Positions 26,413-33,772 of a stretch of DNA of 64,000 bases are shown here, in pieces; the stretch's first letter is position 1; every line of letters begins with the position of its first letter. The notes under the pieces were generated by a model. It had not been told where the DNA came from and made no database searches. It was given only the letters and a program-made list of their open reading frames with translations. Location of the stretch: positions 1-64,000 of the forward strand of contig JBFXGM010000030.1 in NCBI GenBank assembly GCA_050178015.1, written 5' to 3'. This DNA comes from Gaoshiqia sp050178015. Lineage in GTDB: Bacteria; Bacteroidota; Bacteroidia; Bacteroidales; Prolixibacteraceae. A program made the position numbers and the translations under genes.

Positions 26413-27261
26413 TTAGATAACAGCCTTACAAGCTTCGATCAACTTGGCAGCATTGGCATTGGAAGCGTCCAACGCTTTTGCTTTTTCCAAAACTTCCAAA
26501 GCAGCTTTAAACTCAACTTTTGATTTATCAATCTCAGCAGCGTATTCGGCATCAGTAGTTTTCAGGGTACCGGCGTTCACTTTTTCGTTAGCGGCATTAA
26601 TAATGGCCACGCCTTTTTGGTAGAGCGCATTTCCTTCCTGAACGTAAATATTGGCCAGGGCCGAAGTAATTTTATCATTAGTGGGGAACTTTTCAGCACC
26701 TTCCACCAAAGCTTGTTTGTAGTCCTCGCCTTTATCCAACTTTTTTAGCGAGATCGCTTTGTAATACATCGCGGTTCCGCCATTGTAATTTTCAGCTACT
26801 GCCTTTCCGAAAAGCTCAACTGCCTGCTCAAACATGTTGCCTTTGTAAGCAACAATCCCGGCATTGTAATACAAGGTGCCCGCTTTATCCGAACCCGCTT
26901 CGACGGCCTTGCCGTAGGCTTCAATGGCCTTGGCTGCATTGTCCAATTTGGCGTAAGAGTTGCCAATGTATTCGTAAGCACCGGCAACATTTGCTTCGGC
27001 AGCAATGGCTTTTTCGAAATACTTGATGGCTGCCTCATATTTATCGGCCTGGAAAGCAGCAAAACCAATATTGAAATTGATGGCTGCATCCACCTGTACG
27101 TCGCCCAGATTGTTCATTGCACTCTCATACAACTCAAAGGCTTTGGCATAATCTTTCGCTGTTAAAGCCTCCTGGGCTTTGTTAATCATTTCTGCTGCAT
27201 CCTGCGCGAAGCCACAATACGCTCCCAAAAAGAATACAATTACTAAAAGAATTCGCTTCAT
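26413..27261 (-). CDS. Tetratricopeptide repeat protein, periplasmic
   Basis: A 282-residue protein with signal peptide (ILLVIVFFLGAYCGFAQ). It holds at least four TPR units: YAKAFELYESAMNNLGD, AAFQADKYEAAIKYFEKAI, EYIGNSYAKLDNAAKAIEAY, YNAGIVAYKGNMFEQAVELF, and later ALANIYVQEGNALYQKGVAI. Such proteins are scaffolds in the Bacteroidota periplasm. The partner cannot be named. A TAnnTTTG-type box on the minus strand at 27333 would give a 72-base leader. Confidence 0.85.
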   Translation of the reverse strand: MKRILLVIVFFLGAYCGFAQDAAEMINKAQEALTAKDYAKAFELYESAMNNLGDVQVDAAINFNIGFAAFQADKYEAAIKYFEKAIAAEANVAGAYEYIGNSYAKLDNAAKAIEAYGKAVEAGSDKAGTLYYNAGIVAYKGNMFEQAVELFGKAVAENYNGGTAMYYKAISLKKLDKGEDYKQALVEGAEKFPTNDKITSALANIYVQEGNALYQKGVAIINAANEKVNAGTLKTTDAEYAAEIDKSKVEFKAALEVLEKAKALDASNANAAKLIEACKAVI

Positions 27262-27332
27262 AATCAGTTTTTTTAATTACATTTTTTGAATAAGATTTGA
27301 TAAATTTTCTCTGTCTTTTTCAGGTTGAATCC

Positions 27333-27340
27333 CAAAAATA
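27333..27340 (-). promoter_or_regulatory. Candidate -7 box for the TPR gene
   Basis: CAAAAATA on the + strand reads TATTTTTG on the minus strand, an exact TAnnTTTG match 72 bases before the TPR start. AT-rich surroundings make chance matches possible. Confidence 0.35.
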
Positions 27341-27451
27341 GCAATAATGATTTAAAATCCTATCAAAAAAAAAAAGAAGGGAAATGCGGAACATAAGTGT
27401 CAGTACTTCACCCTAACGGACTGATTGGAACCGAATACAGGAAAGAAATAG

Positions 27452-28165
27452 CTAGTATTCGCGGGTTATTGACCCCAGGCCTTCCACCCGCTCATCTAAT
27501 TGCGGATGGCCTTTATAGCGGATTTTACCCACTCCTTCAACAGTAGCTTTCAAGGTATTGGAGGCATTTACCAATGCAAAGCCGCCGCCTTCAATTTCGA
27601 TATCGGCATGACTGGCCTGCAGGTTTCCTGCATCCAGGTAGCCCACGCCTGAAATAAGTGCCTGAAAATAGTCTGTTACCCCTTCAAAAACAAAATTGAC
27701 ACCGCCAGAACCTGTCACACCAATATAATCAGCCTTAACTTGCATCCGCAAGGTAGCGCCACCATCTACCCGGAGATGAAATTCGCTCAGGTCGATATAA
27801 CCTTTGGTTTCCAGCTTCACCCCACCTTCAATATGAATATTCTCCAGGTCAACAAACCGGATATATAAAACCGGACGTTGGAAATCGATCTTTTCCCGCG
27901 TAATACGAAGTTGATTTGAAAAAGAATCAAGATCGACAACCAGATCATCGAAAGCTCCTTCATTAGCCTGAATACGGAGGCCTGGTTGTTTGGCCTGCTC
28001 CAGCACGATACGAAAATTGCCTTTCAGATATAATTGGGAGAAACTACCAATTTCGAAATTTCGCTCCGTTTCATCGGCCGCACTGCGGGAAGCACAGGAA
28101 GATTGTGATAAGACGACCAAACTTAAGACCAAAAGGGTAGATAACTTTTTCAGGATGCTTTTCAT
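27452..28165 (-). CDS. Head-GIN domain lipoprotein (DUF2807)
   Basis: A 237-residue lipoprotein with signal TLLVLSLVVLSQSSCASRSA. The single domain is the head-GIN/putative auto-transporter adhesin type: FEIGSFSQLYLKGNFRIVLE, LRIQANEGAFDDLVVDL, VLYIRFVDLENIHIEGG, GYIDLSEFHLRVDGGATLRM, and repeated G-G turns to the C-terminus (VEGVGKIRYKGHPQL). It forms a right-handed beta-helix-like fold on the envelope. Function is not known. A minus-strand TAACTTTG at 28192 supports the start. Confidence 0.85.
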   Translation of the reverse strand: MKSILKKLSTLLVLSLVVLSQSSCASRSAADETERNFEIGSFSQLYLKGNFRIVLEQAKQPGLRIQANEGAFDDLVVDLDSFSNQLRITREKIDFQRPVLYIRFVDLENIHIEGGVKLETKGYIDLSEFHLRVDGGATLRMQVKADYIGVTGSGGVNFVFEGVTDYFQALISGVGYLDAGNLQASHADIEIEGGGFALVNASNTLKATVEGVGKIRYKGHPQLDERVEGLGSITREY

Positions 28166-28191
28166 GATTTAAGAGTTTGTTTTTGCTCTGT

Positions 28192-28199
28192 CAAAGTTA
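28192..28199 (-). promoter_or_regulatory. -7 box for the head-GIN gene
   Basis: The + strand CAAAGTTA reads TAACTTTG on the minus strand, an exact match 27 bases before the start at 28165. Confidence 0.55.
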
Positions 28200-28274
28200 C
28201 ATTCTCCGACACCAATGTCCGTTTATTTTTCGATGAATGTCAGCTTTTTAAAGGCAAAGCAGGAATACTGCTGT

Positions 28275-28859
28275 TTAGTTGCGTCGGACAAAAAGCACCC
28301 GCAGATAAAGAAGAATATACAGCAACAAAAAAAACGACAGCACCCAGATGAGCAAATCGATGGTGCCAGGAAAGCGGGAAGGCCTGTTTAACAGAAAGAA
28401 CAGCAGAGGCCCTGCAACCAACAACAGCAGCATGAGGTAGATGTAGCCGCCCCGGTGAGTTTGCCCAGCCTGATAAGCCAGTAGCCCCCAGCTCAGGCCC
28501 AGTCCGCCAAAAACAATAAAATTCAGCTGGTTGCCGCCGGCATAAGCAAGCCCGGCATAAATAAGCGGGAAAAGGGTGGCCAGATACACGACACGCATGA
28601 GGCTTTTTATCACCTTTCGAGTTTGGGAAGCGGTATTAAATCTGGGAAAAATAGTCGATCCAGCTGTTTTTTGAGCATGAAATTCCAGCTCCGGCAAATC
28701 CTCCCGGCTGTTGATCAATCCCCGGGACAAAGCCACTTCTACGGCCACTTCAACCGCGAGTTCCTGATAGCCAGCCTGATTTTTCAGGATCTCCAGCAAT
28801 TGTTCATCAGGGTATTGTTCAAAACGGCTTTTCAAACTGTCTTTATCCGGAAACTCCAT
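28275..28859 (-). CDS. Conserved membrane protein with short N-terminal cytoplasmic domain
   Basis: A 194-residue protein. The first 85 residues are hydrophilic (FEQYPDEQLLEILKNQ, YQELAVEVAVEVALSRGLI), a pattern repeated in many Bacteroidota membrane proteins. Four to five hydrophobic helices follow (VVYLATLFPLIYAGLAYAGG, FIVFGGLGLSWGLLAYQAG, YLMLLLLVAGPLLFFLL, LLIWVLSFFLLLYILLYL). No enzyme motif is seen and I do not recognise a function. It is divergent from the alcohol dehydrogenase gene. Confidence 0.75.
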   Translation of the reverse strand: MEFPDKDSLKSRFEQYPDEQLLEILKNQAGYQELAVEVAVEVALSRGLINSREDLPELEFHAQKTAGSTIFPRFNTASQTRKVIKSLMRVVYLATLFPLIYAGLAYAGGNQLNFIVFGGLGLSWGLLAYQAGQTHRGGYIYLMLLLLVAGPLLFFLLNRPSRFPGTIDLLIWVLSFFLLLYILLYLRVLFVRRN

Positions 28860-28876
28860 GCCTTATTGGTTTTCAG

Positions 28877-28884
28877 CAAAAATA
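28877..28884 (-). promoter_or_regulatory. Candidate -7 box for the membrane-protein gene
   Basis: CAAAAATA on the + strand reads TATTTTTG on the minus strand, 18 bases before the start at 28859, a usual distance for this promoter type. Confidence 0.45.
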
Positions 28885-28925
28885 ATCCTTTAAACTTATT
28901 AACATCCTGTTTCCCTATCATTTTA

Positions 28926-28933
28926 TAACTTTG
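28926..28933 (+). promoter_or_regulatory. -7 box for the alcohol dehydrogenase gene
   Basis: TAACTTTG is an exact match 45 bases before the ATG at 28978. Confidence 0.55.
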
Positions 28934-28977
28934 TACATCAAACAAATTCATTCTTAAAAACCATAAAATAACTGAAT

Positions 28978-30138
28978 ATGTACAACTTCGTGTTCAAAAA
29001 CCCGGTAAAAATTTTGTTTGGAAAAGGCGAAATCGCCAACATGCGGCAAGAATTGCCCGAAAAAGCAAAAATCATGCTTACGTATGGCGGCGGCAGTATC
29101 TTTAAAAACGGGGTTTATGATCAGGTAAAAGCAGCCACAGAAGGGCTGGACCTGATCGAATTTGGTGGCATTGAGCCCAACCCCAAGTTCGAAACCCTGA
29201 TGAAAGCCGTGGACATTTGCAAAGCCGAGAAAGTCGATTACTTGCTATCAGTTGGTGGCGGATCGGTACTCGATGGGACCAAATTTATTGCCGCAGCAGT
29301 TTTGTTTGAAGGAAACGATCCTTGGGACATTCTGGCCAAAAGCAGCAGCTGCCCGGTAACCAAAGCCCTGCCAATTGGAGCTGTATTGACTTTGCCCGCT
29401 ACCGGATCGGAAATGAACGGCAACGCCGTAATTTCAAAAGTAGCAACACAGGAAAAGCTTTCGTTTGGCTCTCCGGCTGTGATGCCCCAGTTTTCGGTAT
29501 TGGATCCGGAAGTGATTTTCTCGCTGCCCGAACGTCAGGTAGCCAATGGCGTGGTTGATGCTTTCGTACACGTAATGGAGCAATACCTCACCTTCCCGGT
29601 AAATTCACCGTTGCAAGACCGTTTTGCTGAAAGTATCCTGAAAACGTTGGTTGAAGAGGGACCAAAAGTATTGGCCAACCGCGCCGATTACGAGGCAGCG
29701 GCCAACTTTATGTGGAGCGCCACGATGGCCCTGAACGGAATGATTGCCGTTGGGGTGCCGCAAGACTGGGCCACCCACATGATCGGACATGAGCTGACGG
29801 CCTATCACGGAATTGACCATGCACAAACACTGGCTATCGTTCTGCCGGGCATCATGCACATCCGCAGAAAAGAAAAAGAAGCCAAAATATTGCAGTACGG
29901 CGAGCGCGTTTGGGGAATTACCGAAGGAACTAATGACGAACGGATTGACCAAACCATCCAGGCAACCATCCGCTTCTTCGAGTCGGTGGGCATTAAAACC
30001 ACCCTGCCCGACTACGGGGTTCCCGCCGAAAGCATCGCCAAAATCACCAACCGCTTTGCCGAACGCGATATTAAAATCGGCGAAAAAGCCGATATTGGCC
30101 CCGAAGAAATCAAACTGATTCTGGAAGACCGGTTGTAA
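28978..30138 (+). CDS. Iron-containing alcohol dehydrogenase (YqhD/butanol dehydrogenase-like)
   Basis: A 386-residue cytoplasmic enzyme. Features are MYNFVFKNPVKILFGKGEIA, LLSVGGGSVLDGTKFIA (NAD(P)-binding turn), LPATGSEMNGNAVISK, DAFVHVMEQYLTFP, and the metal site HMIGHELTAYHGIDHAQTLA with the His/Asp ligands of this family. The pattern fits NADPH-dependent aldehyde or butanol reduction rather than ethanol oxidation. It stands alone with its own promoter and a strong terminator. The real substrate is not visible. Confidence 0.93.
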   Translation: MYNFVFKNPVKILFGKGEIANMRQELPEKAKIMLTYGGGSIFKNGVYDQVKAATEGLDLIEFGGIEPNPKFETLMKAVDICKAEKVDYLLSVGGGSVLDGTKFIAAAVLFEGNDPWDILAKSSSCPVTKALPIGAVLTLPATGSEMNGNAVISKVATQEKLSFGSPAVMPQFSVLDPEVIFSLPERQVANGVVDAFVHVMEQYLTFPVNSPLQDRFAESILKTLVEEGPKVLANRADYEAAANFMWSATMALNGMIAVGVPQDWATHMIGHELTAYHGIDHAQTLAIVLPGIMHIRRKEKEAKILQYGERVWGITEGTNDERIDQTIQATIRFFESVGIKTTLPDYGVPAESIAKITNRFAERDIKIGEKADIGPEEIKLILEDRL

Positions 30139-30161
30139 TTAAGCAACCGGACAAATAATAC

Positions 30162-30197
30162 AAAAGCGGTGAAGGAGCTAATCTTTCACCGCTTTTT
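30162..30197. terminator. Bidirectional terminator after the alcohol dehydrogenase
   Basis: AAAAGCGGTGAA (30162-30173) and TTCACCGCTTTT (30185-30196) form a perfect 12-bp stem with an 11-base loop; the T-run continues. It serves the + strand dehydrogenase and perhaps the minus-strand PspC gene. Confidence 0.88.
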
Positions 30198-30253
30198 GTT
30201 TTTACAGGAAATAGCAGGGACAATAGAACTGACCTTGCCAGTTTTCCGACAAT

Positions 30254-30457
30254 TCACTGCTTCGTTCCGGCAATTTCGGGAGAGGGCATCACTAATGCCA
30301 AAATAAAGTAAATGAGCACCATCAGCGGATTGAACAGACTGATAATGAACCAGGCCAGGCGTACAATCAGGGGGTCCAGTCCTGGATTGATATAGTCCGA
30401 AATACCGCCGCATACACCGGCCAGCACACTGTCGTAAGATTTAACTAGTCGTTTCAT
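30254..30457 (-). CDS. Small PspC domain protein
   Basis: A 67-residue membrane protein: MKRLVKSYDSVLAGVCGGIS, DYINPGLDPLIVRLAWFI, then a second hydrophobic helix (NPLMVLIYFILALVMP). This is a stand-alone PspC domain. PspC proteins sense or modulate envelope stress in the phage-shock response. It lies 220 bases downstream of a larger PspC protein in the same direction. Confidence 0.88.
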   Translation of the reverse strand: MKRLVKSYDSVLAGVCGGISDYINPGLDPLIVRLAWFIISLFNPLMVLIYFILALVMPSPEIAGTKQ

Positions 30458-30677
30458 GGCTTTCTGTTTTTATTGGTTATTGTTTCTGTTTTTCCAAAAT
30501 CCAATATGATTTTAACTGAGATTGTTTTCATGAGCTTTTTTTATTTCGCAGTCTGGTAGTGCCCTGCCGAAGGCTGGCCCAAGGCCAACCCCCGGAAAAC
30601 AAAAACCACAGGACACAAATCAATTAGAACACTTTGTTAGAAGCGATTCATAATCTCAGATATTCAACAAATTTGGG

Positions 30678-32279
30678 TTATTCAGCCAGGCTTTTCTTTT
30701 CTTCCAGCCCCAGGCGCGTCATTTCCCAGAACTTGCCCACCATATCGCCATCCCAGGTATTCGATACGTTTTCGATATCATAAATGATCTTCACCATCTC
30801 TTCACCCAAATAGATGGCCTTTCCTTCCGGCACTTTCACGGTGATGTCCACTTCCTGGCCCAGCCAGCGCTTTCCTGTTCCAAGGGTATAATAGGGATCA
30901 AAATAGATGACCGAATCTTTTTGGGTGAAGTTATAAACGATGTCTTCCACATGCTGATTGGCGGTTTCCTGGCTGCTCCCACGCGATTTTTTACGGATCA
31001 GGATCACGAAATCGTTGTTATTGCTCTTTTCCACATCCATTCTTGGGTTTCCCAGCAGAATGGGTTCCCCGTTTTCAGAAATTACCTTCATCCGTTCCAG
31101 GTCCATTTCGTAACCGTAGTTGTCCTTATAAACATCTTCCCCCAATTCGAGGTACAGCGTTTTGCAATCCTGGCAATCCACCACCTGGCTCTGACTCACG
31201 GTAGTCCGCTTACTGTAGTCGTCAATCTGGCTCAACGAAACGGTGATCACTGTAATTAATGCTACCAACCAAACACCCAAACCGGCCAGAAAAACCATTT
31301 TGTTATTCGACTTGAAGCGAAAAACCATTTTGGTACCGATAAACAGAATAGCCAACAGCGGAATTCCCACCAGGAACGCAACGGCAATCATCAGGATGGT
31401 CATGGAACCGGGAGCAATAAAGAAGTTGACCACTTCGGGCATATGGAATTCGGGGCCCCAATGACCAACCCACGGGGCGGCGCTCATCAGGGAATGACCA
31501 ACAAACATGGAAGCAATGAAGCTGACCAGTCCGAAAAAACCAACCAAAATTAGCAGCGCCCCAAAAAATACGACCAACACTTTCAGGGCTACTTTGAGGA
31601 TACTGTAGGTTACTTCGCCAAAACGCGAAACATGTTCGCGGCCTTTGTTATAGGAGTCCGATTCACGAAAGCGTTTGTAGCTTTCCTTCACTTCTTTAAC
31701 TTCTTCTTTAATTGATTTTTCGATGTTGGAAACCGTGGCTTCCTGTCCGCGCATTTCCAACCGCTGAGCTGTTGTTTTTGCTTTGGGAACGGCAATCCAC
31801 AACAGGATATACACCAGCAGCGCGATTCCGGCGCTCACCCAGAACAGGACGAAAAATATAATGCGCAGCACCACCGGATCGATGTTAAAATAGGCGCCCA
31901 TACCCGAGCAAACCCCACCCAGGATCCGGTGATCGGGATCGCGGTACATGCGACGTTTCACGGTTCCCGAAACCGGCGGGACTGCTTCCTTTTCACCGGC
32001 TTCCAATTCTTCTGCTTCCATAAAATCCTCGGGCTTTCCCATTCGGGCAATTACCTCGTCAACCCAGGGTTCTATGATCACGTCTTTCTCTTCGTCGTGC
32101 ATTTTCTGGCTGAACAGCTCTGATATGCGGGCCTCGATATCCTGTAAAATTTCGCGCCCATCAGCATCGGAGCCAAAATGTCCGGTCAGCATGTGCAAAT
32201 AGCTTTGCAGTTTTTCGTAAGCATCTTCATCGATGTGAAAAACACTGCCGCTAATGTTTATGGTGAATGTCTTTTTCAT
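30678..32279 (-). CDS. PspC domain-containing membrane protein, long
   Basis: A 533-residue inner-membrane protein. Residues 1-90 are a soluble domain (FTINISGSVFHIDEDAYEKL, ILQDIEARISELFSQKMHDE). PspC starts near residue 110 (RDPDHRILGGVCSGMGAYFN, VLFWVSAGIALLVYILLWIA). Three or four further helices follow (VALKVLVVFFGALLILVGFF, MTILMIAVAFLVGIPLLAIL, VFLAGLGVWLVALITVITV), then a periplasmic beta-rich end (CQDCKTLYLELGEDVYKDNY). It probably senses envelope state and acts with the PadR regulator upstream, 51 bases away. The same gene order is common in Bacteroidota; the output is not known. Confidence 0.88.
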   Translation of the reverse strand: MKKTFTINISGSVFHIDEDAYEKLQSYLHMLTGHFGSDADGREILQDIEARISELFSQKMHDEEKDVIIEPWVDEVIARMGKPEDFMEAEELEAGEKEAVPPVSGTVKRRMYRDPDHRILGGVCSGMGAYFNIDPVVLRIIFFVLFWVSAGIALLVYILLWIAVPKAKTTAQRLEMRGQEATVSNIEKSIKEEVKEVKESYKRFRESDSYNKGREHVSRFGEVTYSILKVALKVLVVFFGALLILVGFFGLVSFIASMFVGHSLMSAAPWVGHWGPEFHMPEVVNFFIAPGSMTILMIAVAFLVGIPLLAILFIGTKMVFRFKSNNKMVFLAGLGVWLVALITVITVSLSQIDDYSKRTTVSQSQVVDCQDCKTLYLELGEDVYKDNYGYEMDLERMKVISENGEPILLGNPRMDVEKSNNNDFVILIRKKSRGSSQETANQHVEDIVYNFTQKDSVIYFDPYYTLGTGKRWLGQEVDITVKVPEGKAIYLGEEMVKIIYDIENVSNTWDGDMVGKFWEMTRLGLEEKKSLAE

Positions 32280-32330
32280 GTCATTGAAATTTTGTGCGTG
32301 TGTGTTTTTGTTTTCTCTTGGTTATGTTGG

Positions 32331-32666
32331 TTATGCTGATTTTCTTGTTTTGATGGTGGCGACGGCCTCTACCAACTCATCCCACGAGCCGCCCAATTCT
32401 GCCAGGAATTGTCTTCCTTCGTCTGTCAATTCATAATATTTACGAGGTGGTCCCTGGGTCGATTCTTCCCATTTGTAACCCAACAGGCCGTCATTTTTCA
32501 GGCGGGTCAACAATGGGTAAAGTGTTCCTTCTACGACAATCATTTTCGAGTTTTTCAATTCGTCAATGATGTCACTGGCGTAGAGGGGTTTTCCCTCGAG
32601 TACCAACAAGATGCAGTACTCCAAAACCCCTTTACGCATCTGTGCTTTTGTGTTTTCAATTTTCAT
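32331..32666 (-). CDS. PadR family transcriptional regulator
   Basis: A 111-residue winged-helix protein: MRKGVLEYCILLVLEGKPLY, ASDIIDELKNSKMIVVEGTL, YPLLTRLKNDGLLGYKWEES, GPPRKYYELTDEGRQFLAEL, with a short C-terminal helix for dimerising. This is the typical PadR-like DNA-binding domain, mostly a repressor. It sits between a WMT-repeat membrane protein and the long PspC gene in the same direction, so it should control this cluster. A candidate operator is noted near 33374-33415. Confidence 0.93.
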   Translation of the reverse strand: MKIENTKAQMRKGVLEYCILLVLEGKPLYASDIIDELKNSKMIVVEGTLYPLLTRLKNDGLLGYKWEESTQGPPRKYYELTDEGRQFLAELGGSWDELVEAVATIKTRKSA

Positions 32667-32716
32667 AACATTCCCCTTTCTTAGTCTGTAATCGTTCGCC
32701 TTATTACCGGCTCGTC

Positions 32717-33181
32717 CTAAAATGCCCAGTAATAATCATCGGTCATCCAGGCTTCCAACTTCAAATCTTCATCTTTTTCGCAAACAATGCGGTTGGCAAA
32801 GCAAGCGCCGTTTGTCATCCATTCTTCCAGTTCAAGCGGCTCGTCGGTAGCAACTTCGAAGAAATTGTTGTAAGCTCCAAAATAGGTATCGTCGGTCATC
32901 CAGCTTTCTACTTCCAGTGCTTCATCGGTTGCCTGTTCAAAGTTGAAGGCAGATGCATCGGCCGCAGCCGGTTCTTCTGATGCCTGGGCTTCGCTTACCA
33001 TTAGCATGGCCATTTTACCAAAACTGTTGTAAGTTAACAACTGTTTCCATAATCCCTGGGCGCTCACGGTAAAACTCAACAAAACTACACTTACCACAAC
33101 GGCGGCGCTTCTTAACAATGCTTGACTTACTTGATTGTTTCTGTTTTCCTGGTTGTTGTTGTTGTTGTTAATTGTTTTCAT
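32717..33181 (-). CDS. Small membrane protein with three WMT repeats, unknown function
   Basis: A 154-residue protein. It begins MKTINNNNNNQENRNNQ, followed by one hydrophobic helix at residues 22-41 (LLRSAAVVVSVVLLSFTVSA) that could be a signal or anchor. The C-terminal half carries three copies of an acidic motif: DEALEVESWMTDDTY (86-100), DEPLELEEWMTNGACF (113-128) and DEDLKLEAWMTDDYYW (138-153). Two Cys lie in and after repeat two. The protein would be exposed outside the inner membrane. It is the first gene of the PadR/PspC set, so it is probably made under the same control. I do not recognise a function; repeat spacing is 25-27 residues. Confidence 0.75.
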   Translation of the reverse strand: MKTINNNNNNQENRNNQVSQALLRSAAVVVSVVLLSFTVSAQGLWKQLLTYNSFGKMAMLMVSEAQASEEPAAADASAFNFEQATDEALEVESWMTDDTYFGAYNNFFEVATDEPLELEEWMTNGACFANRIVCEKDEDLKLEAWMTDDYYWAF

Positions 33182-33369
33182 GACTTTGTCTCCTGTTTGT
33201 TTTTGTTTCTGTTTCTGATCCTGTTTTCTAATGTCTAATTGTTTCTGTGTGCTTTGAGAACTTGTTTGTTTTCTGTTTCTGTTTTTAAGACGACTAATTT
33301 TTGTTTCCGTTACACTTATATAGAACTTTTTTTAAACTATTTCTATCCTTTACCTTGAATTTGGTATTA

Positions 33370-33377
33370 CAAATATA
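33370..33377 (-). promoter_or_regulatory. Candidate -7 box for the WMT-repeat/PadR/PspC cluster
   Basis: CAAATATA reads TATATTTG on the minus strand, an exact match. The leader to the start at 33181 would be long, about 180 bases. Confidence 0.45.
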
Positions 33378-33415
33378 CATACAAAATATAGTTCCATGCA
33401 ATACATAGTAGTATA
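33374..33415. promoter_or_regulatory. Candidate PadR operator
   Basis: TATACATAC at 33374-33382 and the block CATAGTAGTATA ending at 33415 form an imperfect TATAC/GTATA dyad next to the minus-strand promoter box. PadR-like repressors often bind such AT-rich TATAC/GTATA dyads near their own promoter. The link to this PadR is inference. Confidence 0.25.
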
Positions 33416-33675
33416 TTTTTTTGCTTTTTTTAAAAATATTTCTCATATTACTGGTTTACTGCACATTACAACTCGCACCTATATTTAGATTCCCCTGAAA
33501 ACCCCCAATGATCATTTCATATAAAAAGATGCATCAGCACTGCAACCGGAAAAAAGCCAAATGCTTCTCTTATTTCACCCGGGTCTATTTAAAATAAAAC
33601 TATACTTAACAGATAATTAACTTTATTTTCATACCTGTTTTTTTCCTTTGTAACCGCTCTCTCAACTATCAAGGC

Positions 33676-33683
33676 TAAATTTG
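33676..33683 (+). promoter_or_regulatory. Candidate -7 box for the Oar-like receptor
   Basis: TAAATTTG matches TAnnTTTG and lies 89 bases before the ATG at 33773, with a TTTG about 18 bases further upstream. Confidence 0.4.
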
Positions 33684-33772
33684 TAAATTAGAACTAAAAA
33701 CTATTTCCGATATTACCAAGATTAGATTAGTAGTAACTTCAAACTTTATATTTTCCAAAACTTTAGAAATCT

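Larger units (their letters stand above)
33182..33772. other. Long AT-rich intergenic region between two divergent genes
   Basis: A 591-base gap with no supported gene. The part next to the WMT-repeat gene is a pyrimidine-rich stretch with repeated GTTTCTGTTTT words, which reads as an A/C-rich leader on the minus strand. The middle holds a minus-strand TATATTTG at 33370 and a near-palindromic TATAC...GTATA block. The right part holds a + strand TAAATTTG at 33676. It serves as the shared control region for the PadR/PspC cluster and the Oar-like receptor. Confidence 0.6.
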
